A stretch of 64,000 bases of DNA from an uncultured Bacteroides sp. (GTDB lineage Bacteria > Bacteroidota > Bacteroidia > Bacteroidales > Bacteroidaceae), in assembly GCF_900547205.1 (NCBI RefSeq), contig NZ_URFY01000009.1:1-64000 (forward strand), written 5' to 3'. Every line of letters begins with the position of its first letter. Positions within the stretch are counted from its first letter, which is position 1. Below, one piece after another: positions 1 to 9,235 of the stretch. Both the position numbers and the translations under genes were made by a program. The notes beneath the pieces are model-generated. The model was not told where the DNA came from. It made no database searches and saw only the letters and a list, made by a program, of their open reading frames with translations.

Positions 1-26
1 GCTGCGCTGTGTGCCGCACGGTAATT

Positions 27-58
27 GGCATATTGGCACATTAGCACATTGATTCATT
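27..58. repeat. Short 8-bp tandem repeats
   Basis: Four consecutive imperfect 8-bp units of the type ggcacatt (27-34, 35-42, 43-50, 51-58). The array lies in the left-edge intergenic stretch, beyond the 3' end of the fructokinase gene. No gene is visible in 1-170, and no function can be assigned. Confidence 0.5.
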
Positions 59-103
59 TCCGTACAATAAGGAAGATAAGCAACAGATTGAGCAACAAAA
101 CAG

Positions 104-134
104 AAGGCTGACCTGAAAACATCAAGCCAGCCTT
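104..134 (-). terminator. Terminator of the permease-fructokinase unit
   Basis: Inverted repeat AAGGCTG (104-110) / CAGCCTT (128-134). Read on the minus strand it follows the fructokinase stop at 171 and is trailed by a T-rich stretch. The stem is short and the U-run is interrupted, so efficiency is uncertain. Confidence 0.5.
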
Positions 135-170
135 TCAATTACTTTATAATCAAAAACAAAAGATGTACTA

Positions 171-1058
171 TCAGAACAGCCTATCCTTCAGCACCTGCGG
201 CAATTCCGGCATCGCCCCGCTCTGCGTACAAACATAAGCCGAGACTTCTACAGCAAACTTATGCGCTTCGGGAACCGGCACACCTTTCAGAATGGAAGCA
301 CAGAAAGCTGCCGTGAATGAATCTCCTGCTCCTACCGTATCGGCTACCGGAACTTTCGGTGTCTCTTGGAAGGAAACGACACCCGGAGTAAATACATAAC
401 TACCATTGATGCCGCAAGTAAGAATCAACATCTTCAGGTTGTACTTCGCCAACAAAATCCAGCACTTATCCTGTAAGTCGATGCCCGGATAGCCAAACAT
501 ACGGCTGATAGTCACCAGTTCTTCATCGTTAATCTTCAAAATGTTGCAGCGCTGGAAAGATTCGCGTAATACCTCTTTAGTGTAGAACTCCTGACGGAGA
601 TTGATATCGAATATCTTCAGTTGACCGTCAATATCGGGCATTGTATCCAGAAAGCGATTGATAGTTGCACGACTTTCAGGACTACGCTGTGCCAATGAGC
701 CAAAGCAAACGGCACGTGTACTCAGAGCCAAACGTTTGAGATCGTCCGTGAAAGGAATATTATCCCATGCCACACCCTCTTTTATTTCATAGCAAGGCAC
801 ACCTTCATCATCCAACGTCACCTGCACGGTTCCGGTGGGATAGTCTACCTGCTCAATTTGCGTATTCAGTTTCTTTTCTTTGAATATTTCCAATATTTCA
901 TCTCCAAGCGCATCTTTACCCACAGCACTCACCACACGGCTGTCGAAGCCGAATTGTGAAACGTGATAAGCGAAGTTTGCCGGAGCACCACCTATTTTCT
1001 TTCCTTCGGGCAACACATCCCAGAGTGCTTCACCCATTCCTACGATTATATTATTCAT
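171..1058 (-). CDS. Fructokinase, PfkB family
   Basis: A 295-residue cytoplasmic sugar kinase of the PfkB/ribokinase family that would phosphorylate fructose with ATP, the last step of this fructan pathway. The N-terminal sugar-binding signature (GGAPANFAYHV, about residues 23-33) and the C-terminal anion-hole and catalytic-base signature VADTVGAGDSF (about 240-250, with the Asp of GAGD as base) are both intact. Length is normal for the family. It lies 34 bp downstream of the permease gene on the same strand, so the two are probably co-transcribed, and a hairpin follows at 104-134. Fructose specificity is inferred from the locus, since PfkB kinases also act on other sugars. Confidence 0.9.
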   Translation of the reverse strand: MNNIIVGMGEALWDVLPEGKKIGGAPANFAYHVSQFGFDSRVVSAVGKDALGDEILEIFKEKKLNTQIEQVDYPTGTVQVTLDDEGVPCYEIKEGVAWDNIPFTDDLKRLALSTRAVCFGSLAQRSPESRATINRFLDTMPDIDGQLKIFDINLRQEFYTKEVLRESFQRCNILKINDEELVTISRMFGYPGIDLQDKCWILLAKYNLKMLILTCGINGSYVFTPGVVSFQETPKVPVADTVGAGDSFTAAFCASILKGVPVPEAHKFAVEVSAYVCTQSGAMPELPQVLKDRLF

Positions 1059-1092
1059 GATTTACAGATTTAATTGTTTTCCAAATATAAAG

Positions 1093-2262
1093 TTATTTTT
1101 TGATACGCAGCGTATAAAACAAAAGATAAAGCACACCTACCGTCATCACAGCTATTGCCCCGTTTTGTCCCATCGACGTGTCCGAAGCCACTCCCATTGC
1201 CAACGGGAACACCGTTCCTCCGAATAGTCCCATAATCATCAGACCGGAAACTTCGTTCTTCTTGCCTGGCAGATACAGCAATGCCTGAGAGAAAACGACG
1301 GAGAACACATTGGAATTGCCAAAACCAATCAAAGCGATGCAAGCGTAGATGATTGCTTTCTCATGGAAGATGAACAGTCCCACCATGGCAACAAGCATCA
1401 TAATGACGCTGATGCCGAAGAAAGATTTCGGAGACATCTTGCGCAAGATGAAAGAACCCAGAAAACAACCCAGCGTACGGAAGATGAAATAGAGACTCGT
1501 TGCAAAAGCCGCATCGTCCAGTGTCATGCCGAGTCGTTCTATCAGAATCTTCGGAGCGGTAGTGTTCGTACCGACATCGATACCTACATGGCACATGATT
1601 CCGATGAAAGAGAGCAAGATGAACGGTTTGCCAAGTAGCGCCAGGCATTGTCCAAATGTAGATGGTTTGCCTTCTTCCTTTTCTTCCTCTATTTTAGTGC
1701 CATTGAGTAAAAGAATGGCGATGATAGCTACAATCATGTAAATCGGGAACAAAATGCGCCAGCCCATATCAAAAGACGGAATAGCTTGTGTAGCTCCCCA
1801 CATGGCGATGTAAGGTGCGAGAAAAGATGCAATGGCTTTCACAAACTGTCCGAAAGTAAGGCTACTTGCCAGACGGTCGCCACGAACGATATTAGAAAGT
1901 AGCGGATTCAATGAAGTCTGCATCAACGCATTGCCTATTCCCAGCAGGGAGAAAGAAATCAGCATCAGTGCGTAGCTGTCTCCGAAGACCGGCAGCAGCA
2001 GCGAAGCGAATGTCACTATCAAACTGAGCAACACGGTTTTCTTCTGACCGATGCGGCTCATCAGCATACCTGTAGGCACGGAGAAAATCAGAAACCAGAA
2101 GAATACAAGCGAAGGAAATATATTTGCCTGCGAGTCGGTCAGATTAAGATCTGCTTTTACATAATTGGAGGCAATGCCTACCAAATCAACAAATCCCATG
2201 GCGAAGAAGCATAGCATCACCGGAATTAGTTTGGAAAGAGAAGAGTTTTTACTATTTTCCAT
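1093..2262 (-). CDS. MFS sugar permease, probably fructose
   Basis: A 389-residue inner-membrane transporter of the major facilitator superfamily, FucP/glucose-galactose permease type, with about 12 hydrophobic helices and the inter-helix motif SRIGQKKTV near residues 70-78. In the levan locus of B. thetaiotaomicron an equivalent permease brings fructose from periplasm to cytoplasm, and the position here between a GH32 fructanase and a fructokinase suggests the same role. The start is the Met of MENSKNSSLSKL. The gene is complete. A spacer of about 80 bp separates it from the GH32 gene, and it is likely co-transcribed with the kinase. Substrate is inferred from context. Confidence 0.88.
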   Translation of the reverse strand: MENSKNSSLSKLIPVMLCFFAMGFVDLVGIASNYVKADLNLTDSQANIFPSLVFFWFLIFSVPTGMLMSRIGQKKTVLLSLIVTFASLLLPVFGDSYALMLISFSLLGIGNALMQTSLNPLLSNIVRGDRLASSLTFGQFVKAIASFLAPYIAMWGATQAIPSFDMGWRILFPIYMIVAIIAILLLNGTKIEEEKEEGKPSTFGQCLALLGKPFILLSFIGIMCHVGIDVGTNTTAPKILIERLGMTLDDAAFATSLYFIFRTLGCFLGSFILRKMSPKSFFGISVIMMLVAMVGLFIFHEKAIIYACIALIGFGNSNVFSVVFSQALLYLPGKKNEVSGLMIMGLFGGTVFPLAMGVASDTSMGQNGAIAVMTVGVLYLLFYTLRIKK

Positions 2263-2342
2263 TGTTATATCTTTTACTTAAATTTCGCATACCTGTTTAT
2301 CCGTATGCCACAAAGTTTATCTGTTATTATATAAAGAGAGGT

Positions 2343-4175
2343 CTATAGCTTCAGCCGATATACGACAAACGAATCTACCTTGTAAGCTCCGCCTTTGCTG
2401 TAAAACTCTATGTGACTATAAGGTTCTGAAGGGAATACCTGATTCGTCATTACAAATCGCCCGCCGTCACCGAAAGCCTCAACGCTCGACTTATCAACAT
2501 ACAACCGAAGCGTCATTTCCTCTTTTCCATCTTCCACAGCTGTCCACGTCACTGCCGGAAAATGCTCATTGAATGCAACTTCACCACTTTTGCGACGGTC
2601 CATCGAGAATTTCTTTTCTTTCATATCATACTGCATATCCACTTCCTCGCCTTTGTCATTATAAAGACGGAAACCTATCAGATCCGCATTCTGCTTTTTG
2701 AAAGTGAGTTCTATCTCATACATTCCTTCATTGCCGGCAATCATATCTTTGACAGTACGCTTACCATTCACTCTAAACGAACGTTTCTTCGACACGTCCC
2801 GCAATTTCAACAGTTCGGGAGACGGAGCCGATTGTAGATAAACTTCATCATCTACGGCGAACAGGCTCAAATCACGTGGCACAGAGTTCGGGCTGCGATA
2901 TTGAGAAGTCGGAACATCGTTTGCATATAGCCAATTGCTCATCCAAGCGATGGCGATACGACGATTGTCGGGAGCATTGCTCCATGTCACAGTTGCGTAA
3001 TGGTCTTTTCCCCAATCCATCCATTTGGTCTTGGAAGGAGATTCGTTGACGAATTTCTTTCCGTCGAAAGTTCCTGTGAAGTATTGCGTGGCACTTCCAC
3101 CGAAAGGTCCACCGGGATTGAGATTGCAAAGCAACACCCATTTCGTTTCGTTCGTGCCTTCTACCGGAAGTTCAAACAAATCGGGACATTCCCATACACC
3201 GCCATGCGCACCTTGTCCTTCGCCAAAGCTGCTCTGATACTCCCAGTCTTTGAGATTGGAAGAAGTGAAGAATTGCATCTCCTGTCCTACTGCCAGCACC
3301 ATCACCCAGCGTTGAGTCTCATTGTGCCAAAATACTTTCGGGTCGCGGAAGTCGGGTGCTTCGGAGACAAGTACAGGGTTGTTTCCATACTTGGTAAAAG
3401 TACGTCCGTTGTCATTGCTATAGGCGATGCTTTGCACTTGACGGTCGCTGCTCTGCGTATAAATGGCGACAATAGCATCTGCACCGAAACCCGCCGTATT
3501 ATTATGATCTACAACTGCCGAACCGCTAAAGATAGTGCCAAATGCATCCGGAGCTATAGCCACCGGACGATGTTCCCAATTTGCAAGGTCTTTGCTGATG
3601 GCATGTCCCCAACTCATATTACCCCATTTAGAACCATATGGATTATATTGATAGAACAAATGATATTCTCCGTCTTTATATACCATTCCGTTCGGGTCGT
3701 TCATCCATCCATAAAGTGGAGAGAAGTGATAGGTGGGACGATACTTTTCACGGTTGCTGGTATCAAAGGCATTGGATAGCTTCATTTCCTTGCAGCAAAC
3801 GGTATTTTCAGGAGAAAGATTCGTATGAAGAGGGTCATTCGTATTCAATTTGAATTTGAAAGAGATTGTCTGACCGGAATAACCGGCAAGGTCTACAGGA
3901 ACAAAGTAATCAACTTTATGTATCGCCAGTCGTGCGTCCAGGTTCTTCACTTCTTTATTATCAACAATCATGCTGATACGCACATCGGGAGCAGCTTCTT
4001 CTATAGGTAAAAGAAGATACTTCTGTTCCGAATTGACGCGTACCATATAATGCCCTTCTCCCAGACTTCTAATTACTAAGGAAGGATCTGCTGCATGGGT
4101 AAAAACAGAGACAGTCATGAAAACAGAACAAATCAGAACAGTCTGAAGTTGTTTGAAAGATAAAAAAACATTCAT
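2343..4175 (-). CDS. GH32 fructanase, periplasmic, catalytic motifs intact
   Basis: A 610-residue glycoside hydrolase family 32 enzyme that cleaves beta-fructosyl bonds. The start is the Met of MNVFLSFKQL, because the signal peptide begins there; a Met 33 codons upstream would put non-signal residues in front and would start only 34 bp before the end of the promoter hairpin. The signal peptide ends near HAA and there is no lipobox, so a periplasmic location is likely. An N-terminal beta domain (about 30-140, DUF4980-like from memory) precedes the five-blade propeller. WMNDPNG with nucleophile D160, RDPK (277-280) and ECPD with acid/base E329 are intact. A C-terminal beta-sandwich follows. It has its own -7 box at 4240-4247. 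Inulin versus levan preference cannot be read from sequence. Confidence 0.93.
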   Translation of the reverse strand: MNVFLSFKQLQTVLICSVFMTVSVFTHAADPSLVIRSLGEGHYMVRVNSEQKYLLLPIEEAAPDVRISMIVDNKEVKNLDARLAIHKVDYFVPVDLAGYSGQTISFKFKLNTNDPLHTNLSPENTVCCKEMKLSNAFDTSNREKYRPTYHFSPLYGWMNDPNGMVYKDGEYHLFYQYNPYGSKWGNMSWGHAISKDLANWEHRPVAIAPDAFGTIFSGSAVVDHNNTAGFGADAIVAIYTQSSDRQVQSIAYSNDNGRTFTKYGNNPVLVSEAPDFRDPKVFWHNETQRWVMVLAVGQEMQFFTSSNLKDWEYQSSFGEGQGAHGGVWECPDLFELPVEGTNETKWVLLCNLNPGGPFGGSATQYFTGTFDGKKFVNESPSKTKWMDWGKDHYATVTWSNAPDNRRIAIAWMSNWLYANDVPTSQYRSPNSVPRDLSLFAVDDEVYLQSAPSPELLKLRDVSKKRSFRVNGKRTVKDMIAGNEGMYEIELTFKKQNADLIGFRLYNDKGEEVDMQYDMKEKKFSMDRRKSGEVAFNEHFPAVTWTAVEDGKEEMTLRLYVDKSSVEAFGDGGRFVMTNQVFPSEPYSHIEFYSKGGAYKVDSFVVYRLKL

Positions 4176-4239
4176 ATCAGTTGGTATTAGAATTATTAGT
4201 TTAATAATCAGCATTCGCTGTTTCCTATTTATCACGGTG

Positions 4240-4247
4240 CAAAGATA
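4240..4247 (-). promoter_or_regulatory. -7 box for the GH32 gene
   Basis: On the minus strand the sequence is TATCTTTG, matching Bacteroides TAnnTTTG. The predicted transcript start is near 4237, giving a leader of about 60 nt before the ATG at 4175. The box overlaps the inverted repeat at 4244-4272. Confidence 0.65.
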
Positions 4248-4272
4248 GGCGCAGCTTTCTGTTGCGCCTATC
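4244..4272. repeat. Perfect 10-bp inverted repeat overlapping a promoter
   Basis: GATAGGCGCA (4244-4253) and TGCGCCTATC (4263-4272) are perfect reverse complements with a 9-nt spacer. It lies between the upstream GH91-like gene (stop at 4313) and the GH32 promoter. It could end upstream transcription, act as an operator, or both. Confidence 0.6.
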
Positions 4273-4312
4273 ATTTTTGTTACAGAAGATAAGAAATATG
4301 TTACTTATCCTC

Positions 4313-6259
4313 TCATCGAGTGCTCAGATAATGCAATATATTCTTTGTCAGGAGCACAAGATTATCCTGATAAACGTTCAGATTACTATTCTGGTTCCAT
4401 TCATAAGCGGCAAGTCCAATAGCTATACATCTACCTTGATATTCCATTGTTGGGGCAAATTCCACCATTCCTGCACAACAATAATCCGTCACATGCCCCC
4501 ATGTTGCCAAAACGGTAGCGTTGTTTTCCTCTTCAAACGCTTTCACTACATTTCCGGCATTGGGATAAAGACCGGGGAAACCATAGGAGTTCAAATCCCA
4601 CATACAATTATGGTCTTCGCGCCGTCCGGGACCAATTAACGGGAACGTTTCATGCGGGAATTGGTTAGAAGTAACCATACCGGCATAAATGGGATGAGTC
4701 CGATGGTCATACTCCAGTCCGATATTAGCATTAATCGTCCAAATATCTCCACCGTCTCCGCCTTCACCATCTGCAAATATTCCGGGAGCACGTTCGGTAC
4801 GCCCCAAAGGCACAACCAACTGGGTGGCATGATTGCTCAAGAACAGATTTCCACCATTTTTATAATAAGCAGTCAGCGCAGCAATAGCATCAGCAGACAA
4901 GGATAACTTCTCCCATCCGGCTCCAATACCTACACGGTCTATATGTACCCAAATTACATCATAAGCAGAAAGATCTTCACTAGCCAATGCAGTGGAAGCA
5001 ATGACTTTGCCATTTACAAATTGCTTCTTAAACCACGTGTAGGAAGCTTTTTCATCATCATCTTCTATCTCTTCGGGTGTATCATATGTTATCACATAAG
5101 CCGCATTCGTCAAATCCAATCCGGACGGTTTCACCTTTATATTTTCCTCAGTCACTCCGCAATCAATCACTTCAGACGACTCGCTGATATAAAATACTTG
5201 ATCACTGTTTGTGTTTTCTATCATGCAGTCCGAGAAACGATTATTTTCTCCTTCCGCAGCATTCACAGTAGTGGGATTTTCGATACCTTCACTCCAAGAC
5301 ACACTGATTGCGTTTGACGTAAAATGATTGTATTCACCTTTCACATGAATCACTCCATAGTCAGCTTCTTTACCATTAAGCTGATTGTCGCTCTTGTCTA
5401 CTGTAAACGAGTTGTCACTTATCAAATTGTTTTGCCCACTTAAATCAAAGAAGGTCATTTTGTTTCCGGTAAATTCATTATCCGAAATATTCACCCGGCT
5501 ACAGCCTGCAAAGTTGGCACACCGATCATCTTTTGCCGTCAGTTTATTGTGAGAGAATATCAGATTGCTTTCGCCGGAAAAATTTGCAGCCACGCCACCT
5601 TGGGCTGAGCCGAAGACAGAGTTGGTCACCATATTTTGTATACCACCGTTCATCTCAATGCCATTCACAACATCGGTTGCATCTATCCGCGCTAACGTAA
5701 TAGCATCACAACCTTGAGCTTTAATGCCCTGATACATATTCTCCATTTTAATATTGAAGAAATGCAGGCGGTCGTTATCGTGTTCGATAAAGATTCCGGT
5801 TCCCTGATGGTCGGCCTTTCCCACAAGCGTGAGTCCGCTTACTTCTACACCGCTAATGCGGTTTTTACGTCCGTTTATATCAGCAACAGGAGACACGTGC
5901 AATGCATATTCGGCATTTCCAAGCACCAAGCGACTCTCTCGGGCATCGGCAGCAGTCGCAACTGCGTCATCATTCACGCCTTTCAACGTTACGAAATTGC
6001 GAGTGAGCCGGATGGGACTATCCAACCGGAAAGTTCCTTCGGGAATAAGTATCGTACCTCCCTCGGGCGGAAGATCGGCTATAATGGCATTGATGAGATC
6101 GGAGCAATCGGTAGAACCATCGGTCGGAAGTCCGAATTGGGTTATATCTATTACCTTCTGACCCTTACATTCATCACAAAGCGCATAGTTATCGTCATTA
6201 CTGCAAGATATGCCCAATATGAAGAGCAGTCCGCTTATTAAGAATTTATTTATTTTCAT
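4313..6259 (-). CDS. Surface lipoprotein: GH91-like beta-helix fused to a C-terminal DUF4960-like domain
   Basis: A 648-residue lipoprotein. The signal peptide ends at a good lipobox (LGISC, Cys19) followed by SNDD, an acidic tag typical of Bacteroides surface export. Residues about 30-390 are a right-handed parallel beta-helix with a pectate-lyase-like opening (DITQFGLPTDGSTDCSDLI) and many N-rich turns. The section near YGVIHVKGEYNHF resembles, from memory, GH91 inulin fructotransferases, which turn inulin into difructose anhydride. Residues about 390-648 are a separate alpha/beta domain rich in Trp, His and Gly, resembling DUF4960 or a ThuA/GATase fold. Catalytic residues were not identified. 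It follows its beta-helix paralogue by 37 bp in the same operon. A non-catalytic fructan-binding role is the main alternative. Confidence 0.7.
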   Translation of the reverse strand: MKINKFLISGLLFILGISCSNDDNYALCDECKGQKVIDITQFGLPTDGSTDCSDLINAIIADLPPEGGTILIPEGTFRLDSPIRLTRNFVTLKGVNDDAVATAADARESRLVLGNAEYALHVSPVADINGRKNRISGVEVSGLTLVGKADHQGTGIFIEHDNDRLHFFNIKMENMYQGIKAQGCDAITLARIDATDVVNGIEMNGGIQNMVTNSVFGSAQGGVAANFSGESNLIFSHNKLTAKDDRCANFAGCSRVNISDNEFTGNKMTFFDLSGQNNLISDNSFTVDKSDNQLNGKEADYGVIHVKGEYNHFTSNAISVSWSEGIENPTTVNAAEGENNRFSDCMIENTNSDQVFYISESSEVIDCGVTEENIKVKPSGLDLTNAAYVITYDTPEEIEDDDEKASYTWFKKQFVNGKVIASTALASEDLSAYDVIWVHIDRVGIGAGWEKLSLSADAIAALTAYYKNGGNLFLSNHATQLVVPLGRTERAPGIFADGEGGDGGDIWTINANIGLEYDHRTHPIYAGMVTSNQFPHETFPLIGPGRREDHNCMWDLNSYGFPGLYPNAGNVVKAFEEENNATVLATWGHVTDYCCAGMVEFAPTMEYQGRCIAIGLAAYEWNQNSNLNVYQDNLVLLTKNILHYLSTR

Positions 6260-6296
6260 GGTGTTACTATATTAATAATGGTGTATGATGAGGAGA

Positions 6297-7424
6297 TTAT
6301 TCTATTATGTTCACCTTGTCGGATGATACACAATTGATGACTTCGGTTTGCGCGTTCACGCTGAATACCCGATAGCTCTCCAAGTTGTCTACAAAGCAGT
6401 TCTTGAACACATTCCCTGTTCCCTGAACGGCACTTACGGTCACAGCGTCGGCATAAGCCCATTCGCACGACATACTATTGGATACAAACATATTATTGTT
6501 GCCCTTAACGTTGATTATGCCAAAGTCGTCACCGTGGTCGAGCATCTGATTCTGAACCGCTCCCGTAAGCCAAAAAATGTTCTTACTAACCTTATTGTCA
6601 TTACCGTTCAACACCAGAATGCCATTATAATAGCTCTGGAAATTATTGCCCTCAATTACACAAGTGTTGCAACCTTCAAGAACCAGATTTTCACGTCCGT
6701 CAGGATAGACATGATTATTGACGAACAATAGTTTGTTCACTCCCTGCACCTTGCAAGTCACACCGGTGGGCTGAGCACCCAATTGGCAATTCCTTATATT
6801 AATATTTTCACCGCCAATCAACTCGATACTATTCGGAAGTTCGCATACCCAGCAATTGGCTATCTGCATATTTTTTGCTTGTTCAATCTTGATACCGGTT
6901 TGTAGATTTATACCAATAATATTGGAAAGCATTCCATCATCGTTTGTACCCGTAAAGTGTATGCCGATGTTCTTGGATTTCGTGCCACCGGACACCATCA
7001 GGTTCATAATCTTCACGCCCTTCATGCCTGTTTCCACTTTTATGGCAGCTTCGGCATTACGCGCCACTAATTTACTTCCACCACCGGGTCCCAACAAATC
7101 GTTGATTCCATTCACATCAATATTGCTGCGCATACCGGGATTCAGTCCCTTAATCGTTACATTATGCTTATTAATCACAATAGGAGCATCGAGAACAAAA
7201 TCACCTTCGGGAATAACCAGTACTCCCCCTTCGGAAGGTAATGAAGCTATTGCACTATTAATGGCTTTCGAACAGTCGGTCTTTCCATCGCCAACAGCCC
7301 CAAATACGGTAACATCGCCTTCGATTTTAGTATGAGTACCATAACATAACAGGTTGTCATCGCTATCGCACGCCGTGAATAAACACAGAAAGAAGGTGCT
7401 AATCAAATATCTTTTTATTTTCAT
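6297..7424 (-). CDS. Surface lipoprotein: GH91-like inulin fructotransferase / DFA hydrolase candidate
   Basis: A 375-residue right-handed beta-helix lipoprotein. The start is the second Met of MMKIKRYLIS, because the signal peptide begins there and it lies 25 bp after the SusD stop; longer starts would run into the susD gene. The lipobox is LFTAC with an acidic DSDD tag, predicting the outer surface. The body resembles GH91 enzymes from memory more closely than its neighbour does: NSIELIGGENINI, CVIEGNNFQSYYNGILVL and FGIINVKGNNNMF match the run of coils in characterised inulin fructotransferases in order and spacing. Family members either cyclise terminal fructosyl pairs to difructose anhydride or hydrolyse it. 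Which applies here, or whether it is active, is not known. Confidence 0.72.
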   Translation of the reverse strand: MKIKRYLISTFFLCLFTACDSDDNLLCYGTHTKIEGDVTVFGAVGDGKTDCSKAINSAIASLPSEGGVLVIPEGDFVLDAPIVINKHNVTIKGLNPGMRSNIDVNGINDLLGPGGGSKLVARNAEAAIKVETGMKGVKIMNLMVSGGTKSKNIGIHFTGTNDDGMLSNIIGINLQTGIKIEQAKNMQIANCWVCELPNSIELIGGENINIRNCQLGAQPTGVTCKVQGVNKLLFVNNHVYPDGRENLVLEGCNTCVIEGNNFQSYYNGILVLNGNDNKVSKNIFWLTGAVQNQMLDHGDDFGIINVKGNNNMFVSNSMSCEWAYADAVTVSAVQGTGNVFKNCFVDNLESYRVFSVNAQTEVINCVSSDKVNIIE

Positions 7425-7449
7425 CATATCTATATTTAAGGAATTTATA

Positions 7450-9210
7450 TTAGTTAAACTTACCATATCCGGGGTTCTGTACATAAGTACCTTCAGAGAA
7501 GTTATATTGCGGATTGGGGATAGGCAAATATTCATCCCTGCCACTGATGAAGCGGGCTCCGCGATAGTAAACACGCTTGTTTTGCTCCACCGTGATGTAA
7601 CTGTTCATAGTCTCCGCAGCAATGCCCCAACGCACCAAGTCGAAGAAACGGTCTCCCTCCATAGCAAACTCCATACGACGTTCCCAACGCAATGCTTTGC
7701 GGGCAAAGTCTTGACTCCAACCTCCAGAAGGATATTCGCCTATCAGGTAATTTGCCGCATTTTGTTCGGGATTTTCAAAATCCTTTACGTATGGACTATT
7801 CTTGGCACGCAGACGAATACGGTTGATGATTTTACGGGCTTCTTCCAGTCCGGCGGCTTCACCAATCTCTATCAATGCTTCAGCCTTCCACAACAATACA
7901 TCGGAATAGCGGATTATCTGCCAGTTGAGATGAGAAGCTCCCCAAGGCCATCCTTCGAACATCTGGTCACTTTCAGGAGATATGTAGAAACGCTTGGTAC
8001 AGTTAAATCCATATTCACCACTGTTGCGTATCCAGTTTGCTTTACAGGGTTCAACTTTATATGTTTTCCAAGTGATACCCGGACGTCCAGTCACAAAATC
8101 CAAGCGAGGGTCCACAGTTGCATCAACGTTGGTTAGTTCATTTCCTTCATACTTTCCATAATCATTGGTATTGAAGGTATCAAACAAAGGCAATCCGGAT
8201 GCATCTGTCTTATAAGCATTAATCAAGTTCTGACTAGGAAGGAAGAATCCGTCACCACCATAAGGACCCTTAGGGGCATTGATCAGATTGCTCCAATTTA
8301 TGTTCCCTGCACCATCGGTTTCATCATTCATCGAATATTGCACGGCAAACACGGACTCTACACCATTTTCAAAGTCCAATTGGTCTAGCTTCTGAAAGTC
8401 ATTCAAAAGATCATACGACTTTCCCTGCGCACCCACTTTATCACAAAGCGTCACCACTTCTGCAAGCAATTGCTTATCGATGGCAATCACTTGGTTGTTG
8501 TCATCTTGTTGGTAAGCCTGATAAAGTTTAGCTTTGGCAGCATAGGCATATGCAATGTTCTTGGTGATACGACCTATCTGCGGTTGAGTGTCGGGCAGGT
8601 CGTCAACAGCGTCAAGAAACTCCTGTGCAATCTTGCCCAAAAGTTCTTCACGGGTAAACTGATTGTTGGGAATGTACTTATAGTCATCATTCTCCACGTT
8701 CTCATCAAAGTAGGGCACTTGCTTGAAAAGGCGAACCAATTCGAAGAAGAAGTGTGCACGAATCACTTTCATTTCGGCTTTACGACTTATAATTACCGGT
8801 GAGGCGTTCTCATCAAGCGTATTCATTACTCTCAAAGCACTGTTACAACGTTGCAGACAACAATAAAGTTGAAACCATTTCTGGTCGGCATTGGCCCATG
8901 TAGCGTCTATTTTAAAAGTTTCGAGCAAGGTGCAAAAGTCACCGTCGTTCACACCACCGCCACCTTTGTAGGCATTGTCCGAACGCACTTCGCCATACGT
9001 CCAATTGGTCATCGGCACCCAGTGCAAATTGTCGCGGGTAGAACCTTTCAGTCCCGCATAAGCCGATGTTACCAGAAGTTCCACACCTTCGGCCGACGAC
9101 AACACATCATCATTGAGTGTACCCTGAGGTTTAATATCTAGAAAACGGCTCTCATTGCAACCAGCCAACAAAACTATAACACCTGCTGCAAGAATATATT
9201 TCAATTTCAT
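7450..9210 (-). CDS. SusD-family fructan-binding lipoprotein
   Basis: A 586-residue SusD/RagB outer-membrane lipoprotein that caps the SusC channel and binds glycan at the surface. The signal peptide ends at LLAGC, followed by the usual NESRFLDIKPQGTL opening. The tetratricopeptide-like helices and the C-terminal RWERRMEFAMEGDRFFDLVRWG block (about 505-525) are characteristic. Length is normal for the family. It begins 25 bp after the susC stop, with which it forms an obligate pair. Fructan as ligand is inferred from the neighbouring GH32, GH91-like and fructokinase genes. Confidence 0.95.
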   Translation of the reverse strand: MKLKYILAAGVIVLLAGCNESRFLDIKPQGTLNDDVLSSAEGVELLVTSAYAGLKGSTRDNLHWVPMTNWTYGEVRSDNAYKGGGGVNDGDFCTLLETFKIDATWANADQKWFQLYCCLQRCNSALRVMNTLDENASPVIISRKAEMKVIRAHFFFELVRLFKQVPYFDENVENDDYKYIPNNQFTREELLGKIAQEFLDAVDDLPDTQPQIGRITKNIAYAYAAKAKLYQAYQQDDNNQVIAIDKQLLAEVVTLCDKVGAQGKSYDLLNDFQKLDQLDFENGVESVFAVQYSMNDETDGAGNINWSNLINAPKGPYGGDGFFLPSQNLINAYKTDASGLPLFDTFNTNDYGKYEGNELTNVDATVDPRLDFVTGRPGITWKTYKVEPCKANWIRNSGEYGFNCTKRFYISPESDQMFEGWPWGASHLNWQIIRYSDVLLWKAEALIEIGEAAGLEEARKIINRIRLRAKNSPYVKDFENPEQNAANYLIGEYPSGGWSQDFARKALRWERRMEFAMEGDRFFDLVRWGIAAETMNSYITVEQNKRVYYRGARFISGRDEYLPIPNPQYNFSEGTYVQNPGYGKFN

Positions 9211-9235
9211 AATGTTCTGTATTTAAGATAAAAGA

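Noticed and set aside
3000..3779. 259-codon open frame opposite the GH32 gene
   Set aside because: It is the antisense of a GH32 with intact motifs; composition is unlike a protein and there is no promoter or ribosome site.
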